Shown here piece after piece: positions 23,881 through 31,104 of a stretch of 31,950 nt of DNA (position 1 is its first letter; each line of letters begins with the position of its first letter). Source of the stretch: CAYVZZ01 sp964456185 (lineage in GTDB: Bacteria; Pseudomonadota; Gammaproteobacteria; Pseudomonadales; Alcanivoracaceae). The stretch lies in contig CAYVZZ010000013.1 of NCBI GenBank assembly GCA_964456185.1, positions 1 to 31,950 of the forward strand. Direction: 5' to 3'. The translations under genes were made by a program, and so were the position numbers. Below the pieces are notes generated by a model, which worked only from the letters and a program-made list of their open reading frames with translations, made no database searches and was not told where the DNA came from.

Positions 23881-24654
23881 TCACATATCCTTCGGCACCG
23901 TTATTTTCCAGGTTGGATCCAGCTTGCCACCCTTAGCAATCAATCGTTTTCCAGTGCCCAGTACATACTGTTTTGGTGTGAGGTACTTAAGCCAAGCGTG
24001 TTGATGTCTTTCTGCCAGCCAGAGAAAGAGACGCTTGGCCTTGATACTGCTGCAGGCTTTCAGCAAGGCATTCAACTTACGTGGCGATAGGTTGTGTAAT
24101 CCTTGCATAAGTTGATCAGCATGTTCAAAGCTGATGGTATTGGGCACTATAGCCAAAAGCTCCAAAATGGCTTTCTCTGGGCAGGAATAATGCAATAAAG
24201 GAAGTGATGCTTGCCAGTTATCTTGCCTCAGATACCGATTGTCTTGCATCAGCGTCTCTGACCATAGGCGACGAGTGCCATGCCACTCAAATTGTGCTGG
24301 TACATCAATTCTAGCCAGCCATCTAGGCAGCATCTCAGCGGAATAGAGGTGAACCTTGGGTTGGTTTCCTCTGGACAGGTAATGGCCAAGTCCTTCCAAC
24401 TCTAACGCTGTCAGACCTCCAGCATGGACAGGAACATCGGCCATGCGTTGCAACGAGGCAACGATTCCTTTCCAGGACAGCCTCGCTTCTTGCCTAGTGT
24501 AAACACCGGCTGCAATAGGAATCAGCGTTTGGCTCCGCACTGCATTATCCAGAAAATGCCGGTTGAGTCCTTGCGCCCTCAGCCATGATTTGGTGGCGAT
24601 CATATTCAACGGCAGCAGTTTCTGTAGTTGCTGTCTAGCTTCAGTGTTTAGCAT
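23881..24654 (-). CDS. abiEi: AbiEi-family antitoxin / autorepressor
   Basis: A 257-residue protein with the AbiEi layout: an N-terminal winged helix (about 1-65, with ATKSWLRAQGLNRHFLDN and IPIAAGVYTR) that binds the operon promoter, then a C-terminal antitoxin domain (about 75-250, with GGLTALELEGLGHYL and CPEKAILELL). In studied AbiE systems the antitoxin opposes the toxin without forming a stable complex and represses its own operon. The ATG at 24654 is preceded by an A+T-rich region holding a good sigma-70 promoter and palindromes. It is the first gene of the two-gene operon. Confidence 0.9.
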   Translation of the reverse strand: MLNTEARQQLQKLLPLNMIATKSWLRAQGLNRHFLDNAVRSQTLIPIAAGVYTRQEARLSWKGIVASLQRMADVPVHAGGLTALELEGLGHYLSRGNQPKVHLYSAEMLPRWLARIDVPAQFEWHGTRRLWSETLMQDNRYLRQDNWQASLPLLHYSCPEKAILELLAIVPNTISFEHADQLMQGLHNLSPRKLNALLKACSSIKAKRLFLWLAERHQHAWLKYLTPKQYVLGTGKRLIAKGGKLDPTWKITVPKDM

Positions 24655-24695
24655 GACCGCCCCAGACCGGTTTATAAATATTCAAATACACGTTA

Positions 24696-24724
24696 ATTAT
24701 TGACGTAATTTTTGTATTATTCAA
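24696..24724 (-). promoter_or_regulatory. Sigma-70 promoter of the abiEi-abiEii operon with overlapping palindrome
   Basis: On the minus strand, -35 TTGAAT (24719-24724) and -10 AATAAT (24696-24701) are separated by 17 bases. An imperfect palindrome CGTTAATTATTGACG (24691-24705) covers the -10. The 11-base GGTTTATAAAT is directly repeated at 24669-24679 and 24741-24751, flanking the promoter on both sides. These are good candidates for AbiEi operator sites. Confidence 0.55.
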
Positions 24725-24771
24725 ACCATTTTAAGGGCTCGGTTTATAAATTCACAGTTTCACTGTTGATT

Positions 24772-24811
24772 TATACCGACCATGCCTCCAAACCGACTGA
24801 CTTACGCCAGC
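24772..24811. repeat. Right 40-bp direct repeat, overlapping the gst stop codon
   Basis: The partner of 22834-22873 (35 of 40 identical, core 24785-24807). It includes the TAA of gst (24802-24804 on the minus strand) and its last codons, so this is probably the ancestral copy. Confidence 0.85.
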
Positions 24812-25410
24812 CCTTGTGCACTTAATGCTTTCTGCACGGCCGTATCGGCCTGCATACGTGCCGTAAAGGCGGCCAAATTATCCAGACCATTCATGTCCAG
24901 CTTCAGGAAGTTGGCCCAAAACAGTGTGACGAACAAATACGCATCGGCAATCGAGCGTTGGCCGGTGAGCCATTCTTTATCGGCCAGCTGTTGATCCAGA
25001 CGGCTGAAATACTGGCGTAATGTTTGGCTCGCTTGTGCTTTCATTTTGTCTTCAACCGTCGCATCTTTGAGATAGGGTGCGCCGACAAAGAAGGCTTTAA
25101 ATGCGGGGTGAACTTCCGAGTTAATCAACCCCAGCCAGCTATTCACTACCGCCCGACTTTTAGGCGAGTCACCGTGTAGCTCGGCCTCCGGGTGGGTTTC
25201 GGCCAAATACTGCAAAATTGCTGCATTTTGTGTCAGCACCCAGCCATCATCTTCCAGAATCGGCACCTTGTGGTTGGGGTTCAGCTTAAGCAACTCGGGG
25301 TTATCCAGATCACCACGCTCAATCAGCGCTAATTCATACGGCTTGCCAATCCATTCCAACACAATGTGCGAGGCCAGCGCGCAGGAGCCGGCAAAGCTAT
25401 ACAGTTTCAT
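24802..25410 (-). CDS. gst: Glutathione S-transferase, beta-class-like
   Basis: A 202-residue cytosolic glutathione transferase. The N-terminal thioredoxin-like domain (1-80) has Cys10 in FAGSCALASH, the position of the catalytic cysteine in bacterial beta-class enzymes, plus the cis-proline segment KVPIL (48-52) and the glutathione-binding TQNAAILQYL (60-69). The C-terminal helical domain follows, with SIADAYLFVTLFW near 153-165. It conjugates or reduces with glutathione; the substrate is unknown. The ATG at 25410 has AAGGAA about eight bases upstream. The 3' end of this gene is duplicated on the far side of the AbiE module. Confidence 0.93.
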   Translation of the reverse strand: MKLYSFAGSCALASHIVLEWIGKPYELALIERGDLDNPELLKLNPNHKVPILEDDGWVLTQNAAILQYLAETHPEAELHGDSPKSRAVVNSWLGLINSEVHPAFKAFFVGAPYLKDATVEDKMKAQASQTLRQYFSRLDQQLADKEWLTGQRSIADAYLFVTLFWANFLKLDMNGLDNLAAFTARMQADTAVQKALSAQGLA

Positions 25411-25444
25411 TACAAGATTCCTTCATTAATTAGTAATCCAGCTT

Positions 25445-25473
25445 AGTATCTGCCGCCCTTATCACTTCATCAA
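25445..25473 (-). promoter_or_regulatory. Candidate sigma-70 promoter of gst
   Basis: On the minus strand, TTGATG (25468-25473) and GATACT (25445-25450) have a 17-base spacer, each matching four of six consensus bases. The position is about 35 bases before the gst ATG. The remainder of 25474-25594 shows no other clear element. Confidence 0.35.
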
Positions 25474-25594
25474 CCACAACACTCACGTCACAAAGTCTTT
25501 TTACATTCGCTCAGCGCCTGGACGCGATAGCGGCAACTGAACTTCGCGAGTCTGCCACCATCGAACTAATGAACCCGTTTTATTTTGGTGGCCT

Positions 25595-26603
25595 GTGCAT
25601 CAACGCTCTGAACACGACATAAAACCTGTCTCTGCCCTCCAGCCCAACTTCCCCGACAGTGCTTTAGGACGCTTTGCTTTTCGCCTCTGGCACCTGCGAC
25701 GTTGGTTGCCCATAGTGTCCTTTGTCATGGGGTTAATCAGTTGCTTCTTGGTACAACGCCAACCCGCCATGGTGCAATGGCTGGCCGCTATCATGTTGGC
25801 AAACTGGCTGTTGCTGCTGGCAGAACCATTTATTGTCGCCTGGGTGAGTCGCTTTACACGCCACCGCTTGCCGGCGATGTTAGGTCGTTATGCGACTCAA
25901 CTGGTGCATCAGGAAACACTCTTTTTTGTGCTGCCTTTTTTCCTGTCGTCCACCGTTTGGTTAAGCGGCCAGGTCGTCGTAACCGGGCTAGTTGCCATGG
26001 CTGCGTTAGCTTCTATTATCGATCCATTCTATCACGACCATATCAGTAAACGGCGCTGGCTATCGCTCGGTTTTCACGGCTTCACTTTAGTAGTGATGCT
26101 GTTAACCGCTGCACCACTCTTGTTTGATCTCACCATGGCTCAGACACTTATCATGGCGTCTCTGGCGTTGGGAGTGAGTGCCTTGCCCAGCTTCATCCAT
26201 GCGTTGGGCACGCACTCGTGGCGTTGGTGCGCAGCCCTTCTACTTTCATGCACTGTAGGGCTGGGGGCTTGGTTGGGTCGTTATTGGGTTCCTGCCGTCA
26301 CCCTGCAAACCACTGCCTTATCGATTACCACGCAGTTTGATGCCCAGCAGCGCGACCCGGGGCTGGCGCGTCAACAATTTTCGCTAAGCGAGCTACGTCG
26401 TCACGGGCTATATGCTTACAGTCGAATCATTGCGCCCACTGGGCTAAAACAAAAGGTGCAGCATATATGGCGACACAACGGTCACATTGTCGACCGTATT
26501 CCGCTGCGCATTGTCGGCAGTGGAGAGACCCGTCCTGGCTACCGCACCTGGAGCCACAAGCAAGCCTTTGGCCAATCACCCGTCGGCCACTGGCAACTTG
26601 AAG
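25595..26603 (+). CDS. DUF5924/DUF2914-like membrane protein (3' end lost in assembly gap)
   Basis: 336 visible residues end at an N-gap. About seven hydrophobic helices lie between residues 35 and 230. A soluble C-terminal part from about 265 resembles DUF2914: LYAYSRIIAPTGLKQKVQHI, WRHNGHIVDRIPL and YRTWSHKQAFGQSPVGHWQ. About 30 more residues would be expected after GHWQLE, so the coding end is missing. The function of this family is unknown. The start is taken as GTG at 25595; an ATG at 25569 is out of frame. An open frame reading through the gap into 26659 is an artefact, because the sequence past the gap is yicC on the other strand. Confidence 0.7.
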
Positions 26604-26613
26604 NNNNNNNNNN
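26604..26613. other. Assembly gap (10 N)
   Basis: Ten unknown bases. The true gap must be larger: it has to contain the end of the DUF2914 domain on the plus strand and the last codon and stop of yicC on the minus strand. Confidence 0.95.
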
Positions 26614-27500
26614 CGATATTCTGCACCTGCTCGCGAATCTGCTCGATAAGCACTTTTAGCTCCACCGCCGCGCGGGTGGTTTCGATGGCAGCCGATTTGG
26701 AGCCTAGCGTGTTGGCTTCACGGTTAAATTCTTGCATGAGAAAATCCAGCCGCCGCCCAAGGCTCTTTTTATGCTGGGCATTTTTAGCGGGCGATTGCTC
26801 CAGCTGATAGCGGGCTTCTTTGACGTGGGCATCCAGGCGATCCAGCTCTTCGGCCACATNNNNNNNNNNGACGCTGCAACAGGGTCACCAGCGCCTGCTC
26901 CAACCGCTCTGGGTCGGTCTCAGCCAGTTCTCGCGCCTGTTCGGCAATGTCGTCCTGCTTTTGTTTAAGGATGTCAGGCAAGGCGGCGCGTACCTGCGCC
27001 ACCTGCTCGCTGATTTGTGTCAGACGGGCGTCGACAAAGCGCTTTAGCTCGGCGCCTTCCCGCTCACGGTTAGCCACCAGCTGTTGCAAGGCGTCATCAA
27101 ACAAACCCAGTGCGTCTTCTTTAACGGGGGCCAGATCCGGTGATTTGCAGTGCATCACTCCCGGCAGCGCCAAAATATCCGTCAGGCTAACCGGGCCGGC
27201 ATGCAAGATGATGTCGCCCGCTTCACGGGTCAATTCGGCCAGTTGGGCAACCTTGGCTTTGTTGAGCACTAGCTCGCTGTCGTCTGCCAAGGCGTCATAG
27301 CGCAGGCGGATATCCACCTTGCCGCGCTCCAGCTTTTGGCGGCAGCGGGCGCGCAGCTCGGTTTCCAGCTCACGCCAGCTATCCGGCAGATGGCTATTAA
27401 TTTCCAGATAACGATGGTTCACACAGCGAATTTCCCAAACAAGGCGGTAGTTTTCTTGTTCGCTGCGGCTGGTGGCAAAGGCGGTCATGCTACGAATCAT
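26614..27500 (-). CDS. yicC: YicC family endoribonuclease, interrupted by two assembly gaps
   Basis: A YicC/YloC-type RNase; E. coli YicC (287 residues) promotes decay of small RNAs. The N-terminus IRSMTAFATSRSE and IRCVNHRYLEI are typical, and the C-terminus shows LDAHV, FLMQEFNREANTLGSKS and LKVLIEQIREQVQNI. The expected final Glu and stop fall in the 26604-26613 gap. A second N-run (26860-26869) sits between LLQR and VAEELDRL and shifts the frame as written, which reflects a placeholder length and not a real frameshift. The ATG at 27500 has AAGGAG seven bases upstream. It is divergent from rph-pyrE, as in E. coli. Confidence 0.93.
26860..26869. other. Assembly gap (10 N) inside yicC
   Basis: Ten placeholder bases. 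From the conserved LLxQ(R/K)-L/M-D-VAEELD context the true number missing is probably about three bases, one codon spread over two partial codons. Confidence 0.95.
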
Positions 27501-27605
27501 GGGTCGACTCCTTAAACAGGTTTTTTCATTGTAGCAGCTAGCACAAGGCACCCTGCTTTCCGTTACAATGTGCAGCTCATGTTATTTCATTAGCTGGAGA
27601 ATCCT

Positions 27606-28322
27606 ATGCGTCCGTCCGGTCGTGCCAACAACGCCATGCGCGAAGTCACTTTTACCCGCGATTTCACCTGTCATGCCGAAGGCAGCGTGTTGGTGGAATA
27701 CGGCAACACCAAAGTGCTGTGTACTGCTTCGGTAGAAAGTGGCGTACCGCGCTTTTTGAAGGGCAAAGGACGTGGCTGGCTGACGGCGGAATACAGCATG
27801 CTACCGCGCGCCACCAATACCCGTGGCAACCGTGAAGCCACACGCGGCAAACAAAGCGGCCGTACGGTGGAAATCCAGCGTCTTATTGGGCGTTCTTTGC
27901 GTGCTGCAGTCGACATGGAAAAGCTCGGCGAGCACACCATCAAAATCGACTGTGATGTACTGCAGGCGGATGGCGGCACGCGCACGGCCTCAATCACGGG
28001 CGCGGCAGTGGCGTTGGTCGACGCCCTCACCTGGATGTTGGAAAAGAAAAAGATCAAAGAAGATCCGTTACTGGCGCTTATTGGCTCGGTGTCGGTGGGC
28101 ATCTATAAGGGTGAACCCGTGCTGGATCTGGAATACATTGAAGACTCCAACGCAGATACCGATATGAATGTGGTGATGACGCAGCACGGCGGCTTTGTGG
28201 AAATTCAAGGCACGGCTGAAGCCGAACCCTTCACCTTTGAACAGCAACAAGCCATGTTACAGCTGGCCAAAGACGGCATTGCCGATCTGGTGAAAAAACA
28301 ACAAGCCGCACTGGGCTGGTAA
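27606..28322 (+). CDS. rph: Ribonuclease PH
   Basis: A phosphorolytic 3'-5' exoribonuclease that trims tRNA 3' ends. The 238-residue length is normal for a full RNase PH, unlike the frameshifted copy of E. coli K-12. Conserved parts include MRPSGRANNAMREV at the start, GWLTAEYSMLPRAT at about 58-71, EIQRLIGRSLRAAVD (about 90-104), DCDVLQADGGTRTASITGA (about 115-133) and the phosphate-binding GGTRT. The ATG at 27606 has GGAGA about six bases upstream. pyrE follows after 12 bases. Confidence 0.97.
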   Translation: MRPSGRANNAMREVTFTRDFTCHAEGSVLVEYGNTKVLCTASVESGVPRFLKGKGRGWLTAEYSMLPRATNTRGNREATRGKQSGRTVEIQRLIGRSLRAAVDMEKLGEHTIKIDCDVLQADGGTRTASITGAAVALVDALTWMLEKKKIKEDPLLALIGSVSVGIYKGEPVLDLEYIEDSNADTDMNVVMTQHGGFVEIQGTAEAEPFTFEQQQAMLQLAKDGIADLVKKQQAALGW

Positions 28323-28334
28323 GGAGCAATCGTC

Positions 28335-28979
28335 ATGCAGGCGTATCAACAACGGTTTTATGATTTATCGCTGCAACAGAAAGCCTTGAGCTTTGGCGAA
28401 TTCACCTTGAAATCGGGGCGCAAAAGCCCCTATTTCTTCAATGCCGGCACCTTTAACACGGGGGCGGCTTTGGCCACCTTGGCATCCTGTTACGCCGATG
28501 CCATCGTCGCCAGCGGTATCAAGTTCGACATGCTATTCGGTCCGGCCTACAAAGGCATTCCGTTGGTGGCGGCCATTGCCTGTGCTTTGGCAGAGAAACA
28601 TCAACGCGACCTGCCTTGGGCGTTTAATCGCAAGGAAGCCAAAGACCATGGCGAAGGTGGCTGGTTAGTCGGCGCCCCGTTAAAAGGCCGTGTTCTAGTG
28701 GTCGATGACGTCATCACAGCCGGAACGGCTATTGGTCAGGTTGCCGACTTGCTAGCACCGACGGAAGGCACGCTAGCGGGCGTTATGGTGGCGCTGGACC
28801 GCCAAGAAAAAGGCCAGGGCGAGCTTTCTGCCACCCAGGAAGTATCCGAAAAGCTAGGGGTGCCGGTTGCATCTATTCTGGCTTTAACCGATATTATTGA
28901 ATGTCTATCGCAGGATGCATCACAAACAACGGCACTGGACGCCATGCAGAATTACCGTAAACAATACGGTGTGGCTTAA
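28335..28979 (+). CDS. pyrE: Orotate phosphoribosyltransferase
   Basis: PyrE makes orotidine 5'-phosphate from orotate and PRPP in pyrimidine synthesis. The protein has 214 residues. The PRPP-binding motif VLVVDDVITAGTA is at about 119-131, with FTLKSGRKSPYFFNAG near 23-38, FGPAYKGIPL near 73-82 and the flexible loop NRKEAKDHGEGG at about 98-109. AAGGAG precedes the ATG at 28335. The rph-pyrE pairing is conserved with E. coli; a secreted coiled-coil protein gene follows after 18 bases. Confidence 0.97.
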   Translation: MQAYQQRFYDLSLQQKALSFGEFTLKSGRKSPYFFNAGTFNTGAALATLASCYADAIVASGIKFDMLFGPAYKGIPLVAAIACALAEKHQRDLPWAFNRKEAKDHGEGGWLVGAPLKGRVLVVDDVITAGTAIGQVADLLAPTEGTLAGVMVALDRQEKGQGELSATQEVSEKLGVPVASILALTDIIECLSQDASQTTALDAMQNYRKQYGVA

Positions 28980-28997
28980 TAATAAAAAGGACGCTCT

Positions 28998-29672
28998 ATG
29001 CGCTTGACGGGTTTGACATTATTTCTCGGCGGCTGCCTGCTGGCCGCCACACTGCCCGCCATGGCAGCGGGAAATGACGGTTTCCGCCTGCCACCTAATG
29101 CCACTTTCCGTTACGTAAACGATAAGGGCATTACGGTGATTTCCAGCTCGCTCACCGAAGATGCCCTCTATGCCGGCTATGAAATCCTTAACGCCAATGG
29201 CCGTGTGGTCGAAATTGTGCCGCCCGGCATTCCCAAAGCGCAACGCGAAGCCATGCGCAAAAAACAAGAGCGCAAAGAACAAAATCAGCAGCTCTTGCGC
29301 ATGTATATCGGCCCACGCGGTGCGGCACGCACTCGCGACCGCAAAATTGAAGCCATCCAACTTAAGATGAACTACGCGCGCAACCAAAAATTGCGCTTAC
29401 AACACAAACTGCATGAACAAATCGATCGTGCCGCTGGCTTCCAAAAACGCGGTGCCGACGTGCCCACCGGCACTCAAGATCTGATCGACATGTATAGCGG
29501 TCAACTTGATGCCGTTAAGCAGCAGCTTGCCAATTACAAAAACGAAATACAGCAAATTACCCAGCATTTTGACGACATCATCAAACGGCTAGAAAAGCTC
29601 ACGGGCGAAACGCTTCCCGAGCCAAAACCGAAGGACAAAACACAACACACCTCCACGGCGGCGGCTTCCTAA
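28998..29672 (+). CDS. Exported coiled-coil protein with DUF4124-like N-terminus
   Basis: A 224-residue protein with a signal peptide cleaved near Ala23 (AMA/AGN). The mature N-terminus FRYVNDKGITVISSSLTEDALYAGYEIL resembles the DUF4124 pattern, in which a short beta hairpin opens envelope proteins (given here in part: FRYVNDKGITVISS, then a linker). Residues about 75-100 are very basic (KAQREAMRKKQERKEQ). A long coiled coil follows (about 110-205) with repeated Gln/Lys/Leu, and a Lys/Pro-rich tail ends in TAAAS. The function is unknown. The ATG at 28998 has AAGGA seven bases upstream, 18 bases after pyrE, so it is probably cotranscribed with rph-pyrE. Confidence 0.75.
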   Translation: MRLTGLTLFLGGCLLAATLPAMAAGNDGFRLPPNATFRYVNDKGITVISSSLTEDALYAGYEILNANGRVVEIVPPGIPKAQREAMRKKQERKEQNQQLLRMYIGPRGAARTRDRKIEAIQLKMNYARNQKLRLQHKLHEQIDRAAGFQKRGADVPTGTQDLIDMYSGQLDAVKQQLANYKNEIQQITQHFDDIIKRLEKLTGETLPEPKPKDKTQHTSTAAAS

Positions 29673-29757
29673 AACCTTTGTTTTCGACTAAACGCCGCCC
29701 ATTGAACCCTCCGGCGGCTCGCCTGTCTTACCAAGCGCATTCACGGAACGAGTTGTC

Positions 29758-31104
29758 ATGAAATTCTCTCTCATTTTTTCGTTGGTTCTGCTTCTCAGCT
29801 GGCCATTACAAAGCCTTGCCGCCAATAACACCCACCAATTCACGCTGGACAACGGGCTAACCGTACTGGTGCGCGAAAACCATCAAGCACCCGTGGTTAC
29901 GGTGATGGTGTGGTACAAGGTCGGCAGCATCGACGAGCCCGCCGGTGCGACCGGCATCAGTCATGTGCTGGAGCACATGATGTTCAAAGGCACCAAACAT
30001 CTGAAGCCGGGTGAATTTTCCAGCCTGGTGTCACGCTATGGCGGCAGCCAAAATGCCTTTACCAGCTACGATTACACTGCCTATTACCAGCAGTATGCGG
30101 CCAGCCGCCTGCCCTTGGCGCTGGAGCTGGAAGCCGAACGCATGCATAACCTGGTGATTGATCCGGACGAATTTGCCAGCGAATTAAAAGTGGTCAAAGA
30201 AGAACGCCGCATGCGCGTGCTTGACCAGCCCAACTCTTATGCCTGGGAGCGTTTTGCGGCCATTGCCCGCCCCGGCACCGGCTATGCCCACCCCACCATC
30301 GGTTGGCTGAACGATTTGGATAACATCACGCCCGAGAAACTGCGCGACTGGTACCGACGCTATTATCAACCGGCCAACGCCTATCTGGTCATCGTCGGCG
30401 ATGTCTCGCTAAAACACACCAAACAACTGGTTAAGCGCTATTTTGCCGACATTCCCAGTCAAGGTGAACCTTGGCACGCGTCCGGTGCCTTGCAGCCGGC
30501 GGCCGGGCAACGCCTGATTACCTTGCATGTGCCGGTCAAAGTGCCTGCCCTGTATATGGCGTACAACGTGCCCACACTGGGTAACGCCAAGCAGACCGAC
30601 ACCTTCTATGCGTTATCCATGTTGGCCGGTGTCTTGGATGGCGGTGCCAGCTCCCGTCTGCCCACCCGTTTGGTACGCGGCAAACGCCTGCTGGCTGGTG
30701 TCAGCGCCGGTTATGGTGGTAGCGGCCGTGGCGGCGGATTATTTACCTTAACGGCCACTCCCAACCCGGGCGTTAGCTTGCAAGAAGCCCAGACGGCATT
30801 ACTCGAACAACTGGAAGACATCAAAGAAACGCCTCCCAGCGAGGCTGAAATGCAGCGTGTCCGGGCGCAAGTCCTGGCCAGCGATGTTTACAGCAAAGAC
30901 TCCAACATGGGACAAGCAATGACATTGGGGCACCTGCTGACAGTAGGCCTGCCCTGGCAGCTGGCAGATAATTTCGCCGCGAACCTGGCCAAGGTAACAC
31001 CCGAGGACGTCAGCCAGGTGGCCGCCAAATGGCTCGTCAAGTCACGTCGCACCATTGCCCATGTGTTACCCACCGCCGACCAGCAGGAGACGACCGATGA
31101 ATAA
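29758..31104 (+). CDS. M16 family zinc metallopeptidase, catalytic subunit
   Basis: A 448-residue secreted peptidase of the pitrilysin/insulinase family (M16B-like). The signal peptide ends near Ala21 (SLA/ANN). The inverted zinc motif HXXEH is at 69-73 (HVLEH), and the distal zinc ligand is Glu149 in KEERRMRV, 76 residues on. The C-terminal half carries the inactive homologous domain with GGASSRLPTRLVR near 294-306, which closes the clamshell. It probably degrades peptides in the periplasm. It overlaps the next M16 gene by eight bases; the pair should form a heterodimer as in other two-gene M16B systems. The ATG at 29758 is taken; the upstream 85 bp holds no obvious terminator. Confidence 0.93.
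   Translation: MKFSLIFSLVLLLSWPLQSLAANNTHQFTLDNGLTVLVRENHQAPVVTVMVWYKVGSIDEPAGATGISHVLEHMMFKGTKHLKPGEFSSLVSRYGGSQNAFTSYDYTAYYQQYAASRLPLALELEAERMHNLVIDPDEFASELKVVKEERRMRVLDQPNSYAWERFAAIARPGTGYAHPTIGWLNDLDNITPEKLRDWYRRYYQPANAYLVIVGDVSLKHTKQLVKRYFADIPSQGEPWHASGALQPAAGQRLITLHVPVKVPALYMAYNVPTLGNAKQTDTFYALSMLAGVLDGGASSRLPTRLVRGKRLLAGVSAGYGGSGRGGGLFTLTATPNPGVSLQEAQTALLEQLEDIKETPPSEAEMQRVRAQVLASDVYSKDSNMGQAMTLGHLLTVGLPWQLADNFAANLAKVTPEDVSQVAAKWLVKSRRTIAHVLPTADQQETTDE

Noticed and set aside
26487..26807. Open frames reading through the N-gaps
   Set aside because: They join two different genes on opposite strands through unknown bases and are artefacts of the placeholder length.
26860..26869. Frameshift in yicC suggesting a pseudogene
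   Set aside because: The frame change coincides exactly with the N-run. The protein is well conserved on both sides, so the gap length is the simpler explanation.
27546..27569. Sigma-70 promoter of rph with -10 TACAAT
   Set aside because: TACAAT at 27564-27569 is a fair -10, but no -35 is recognisable at 16-18 bases upstream, so it is not listed as a feature.
29694..29718. GCCGCC/GGCGGC hairpin before the M16 gene as terminator
   Set aside because: Short G+C stem with a 13-base loop and no T-run; not distinguishable from chance.
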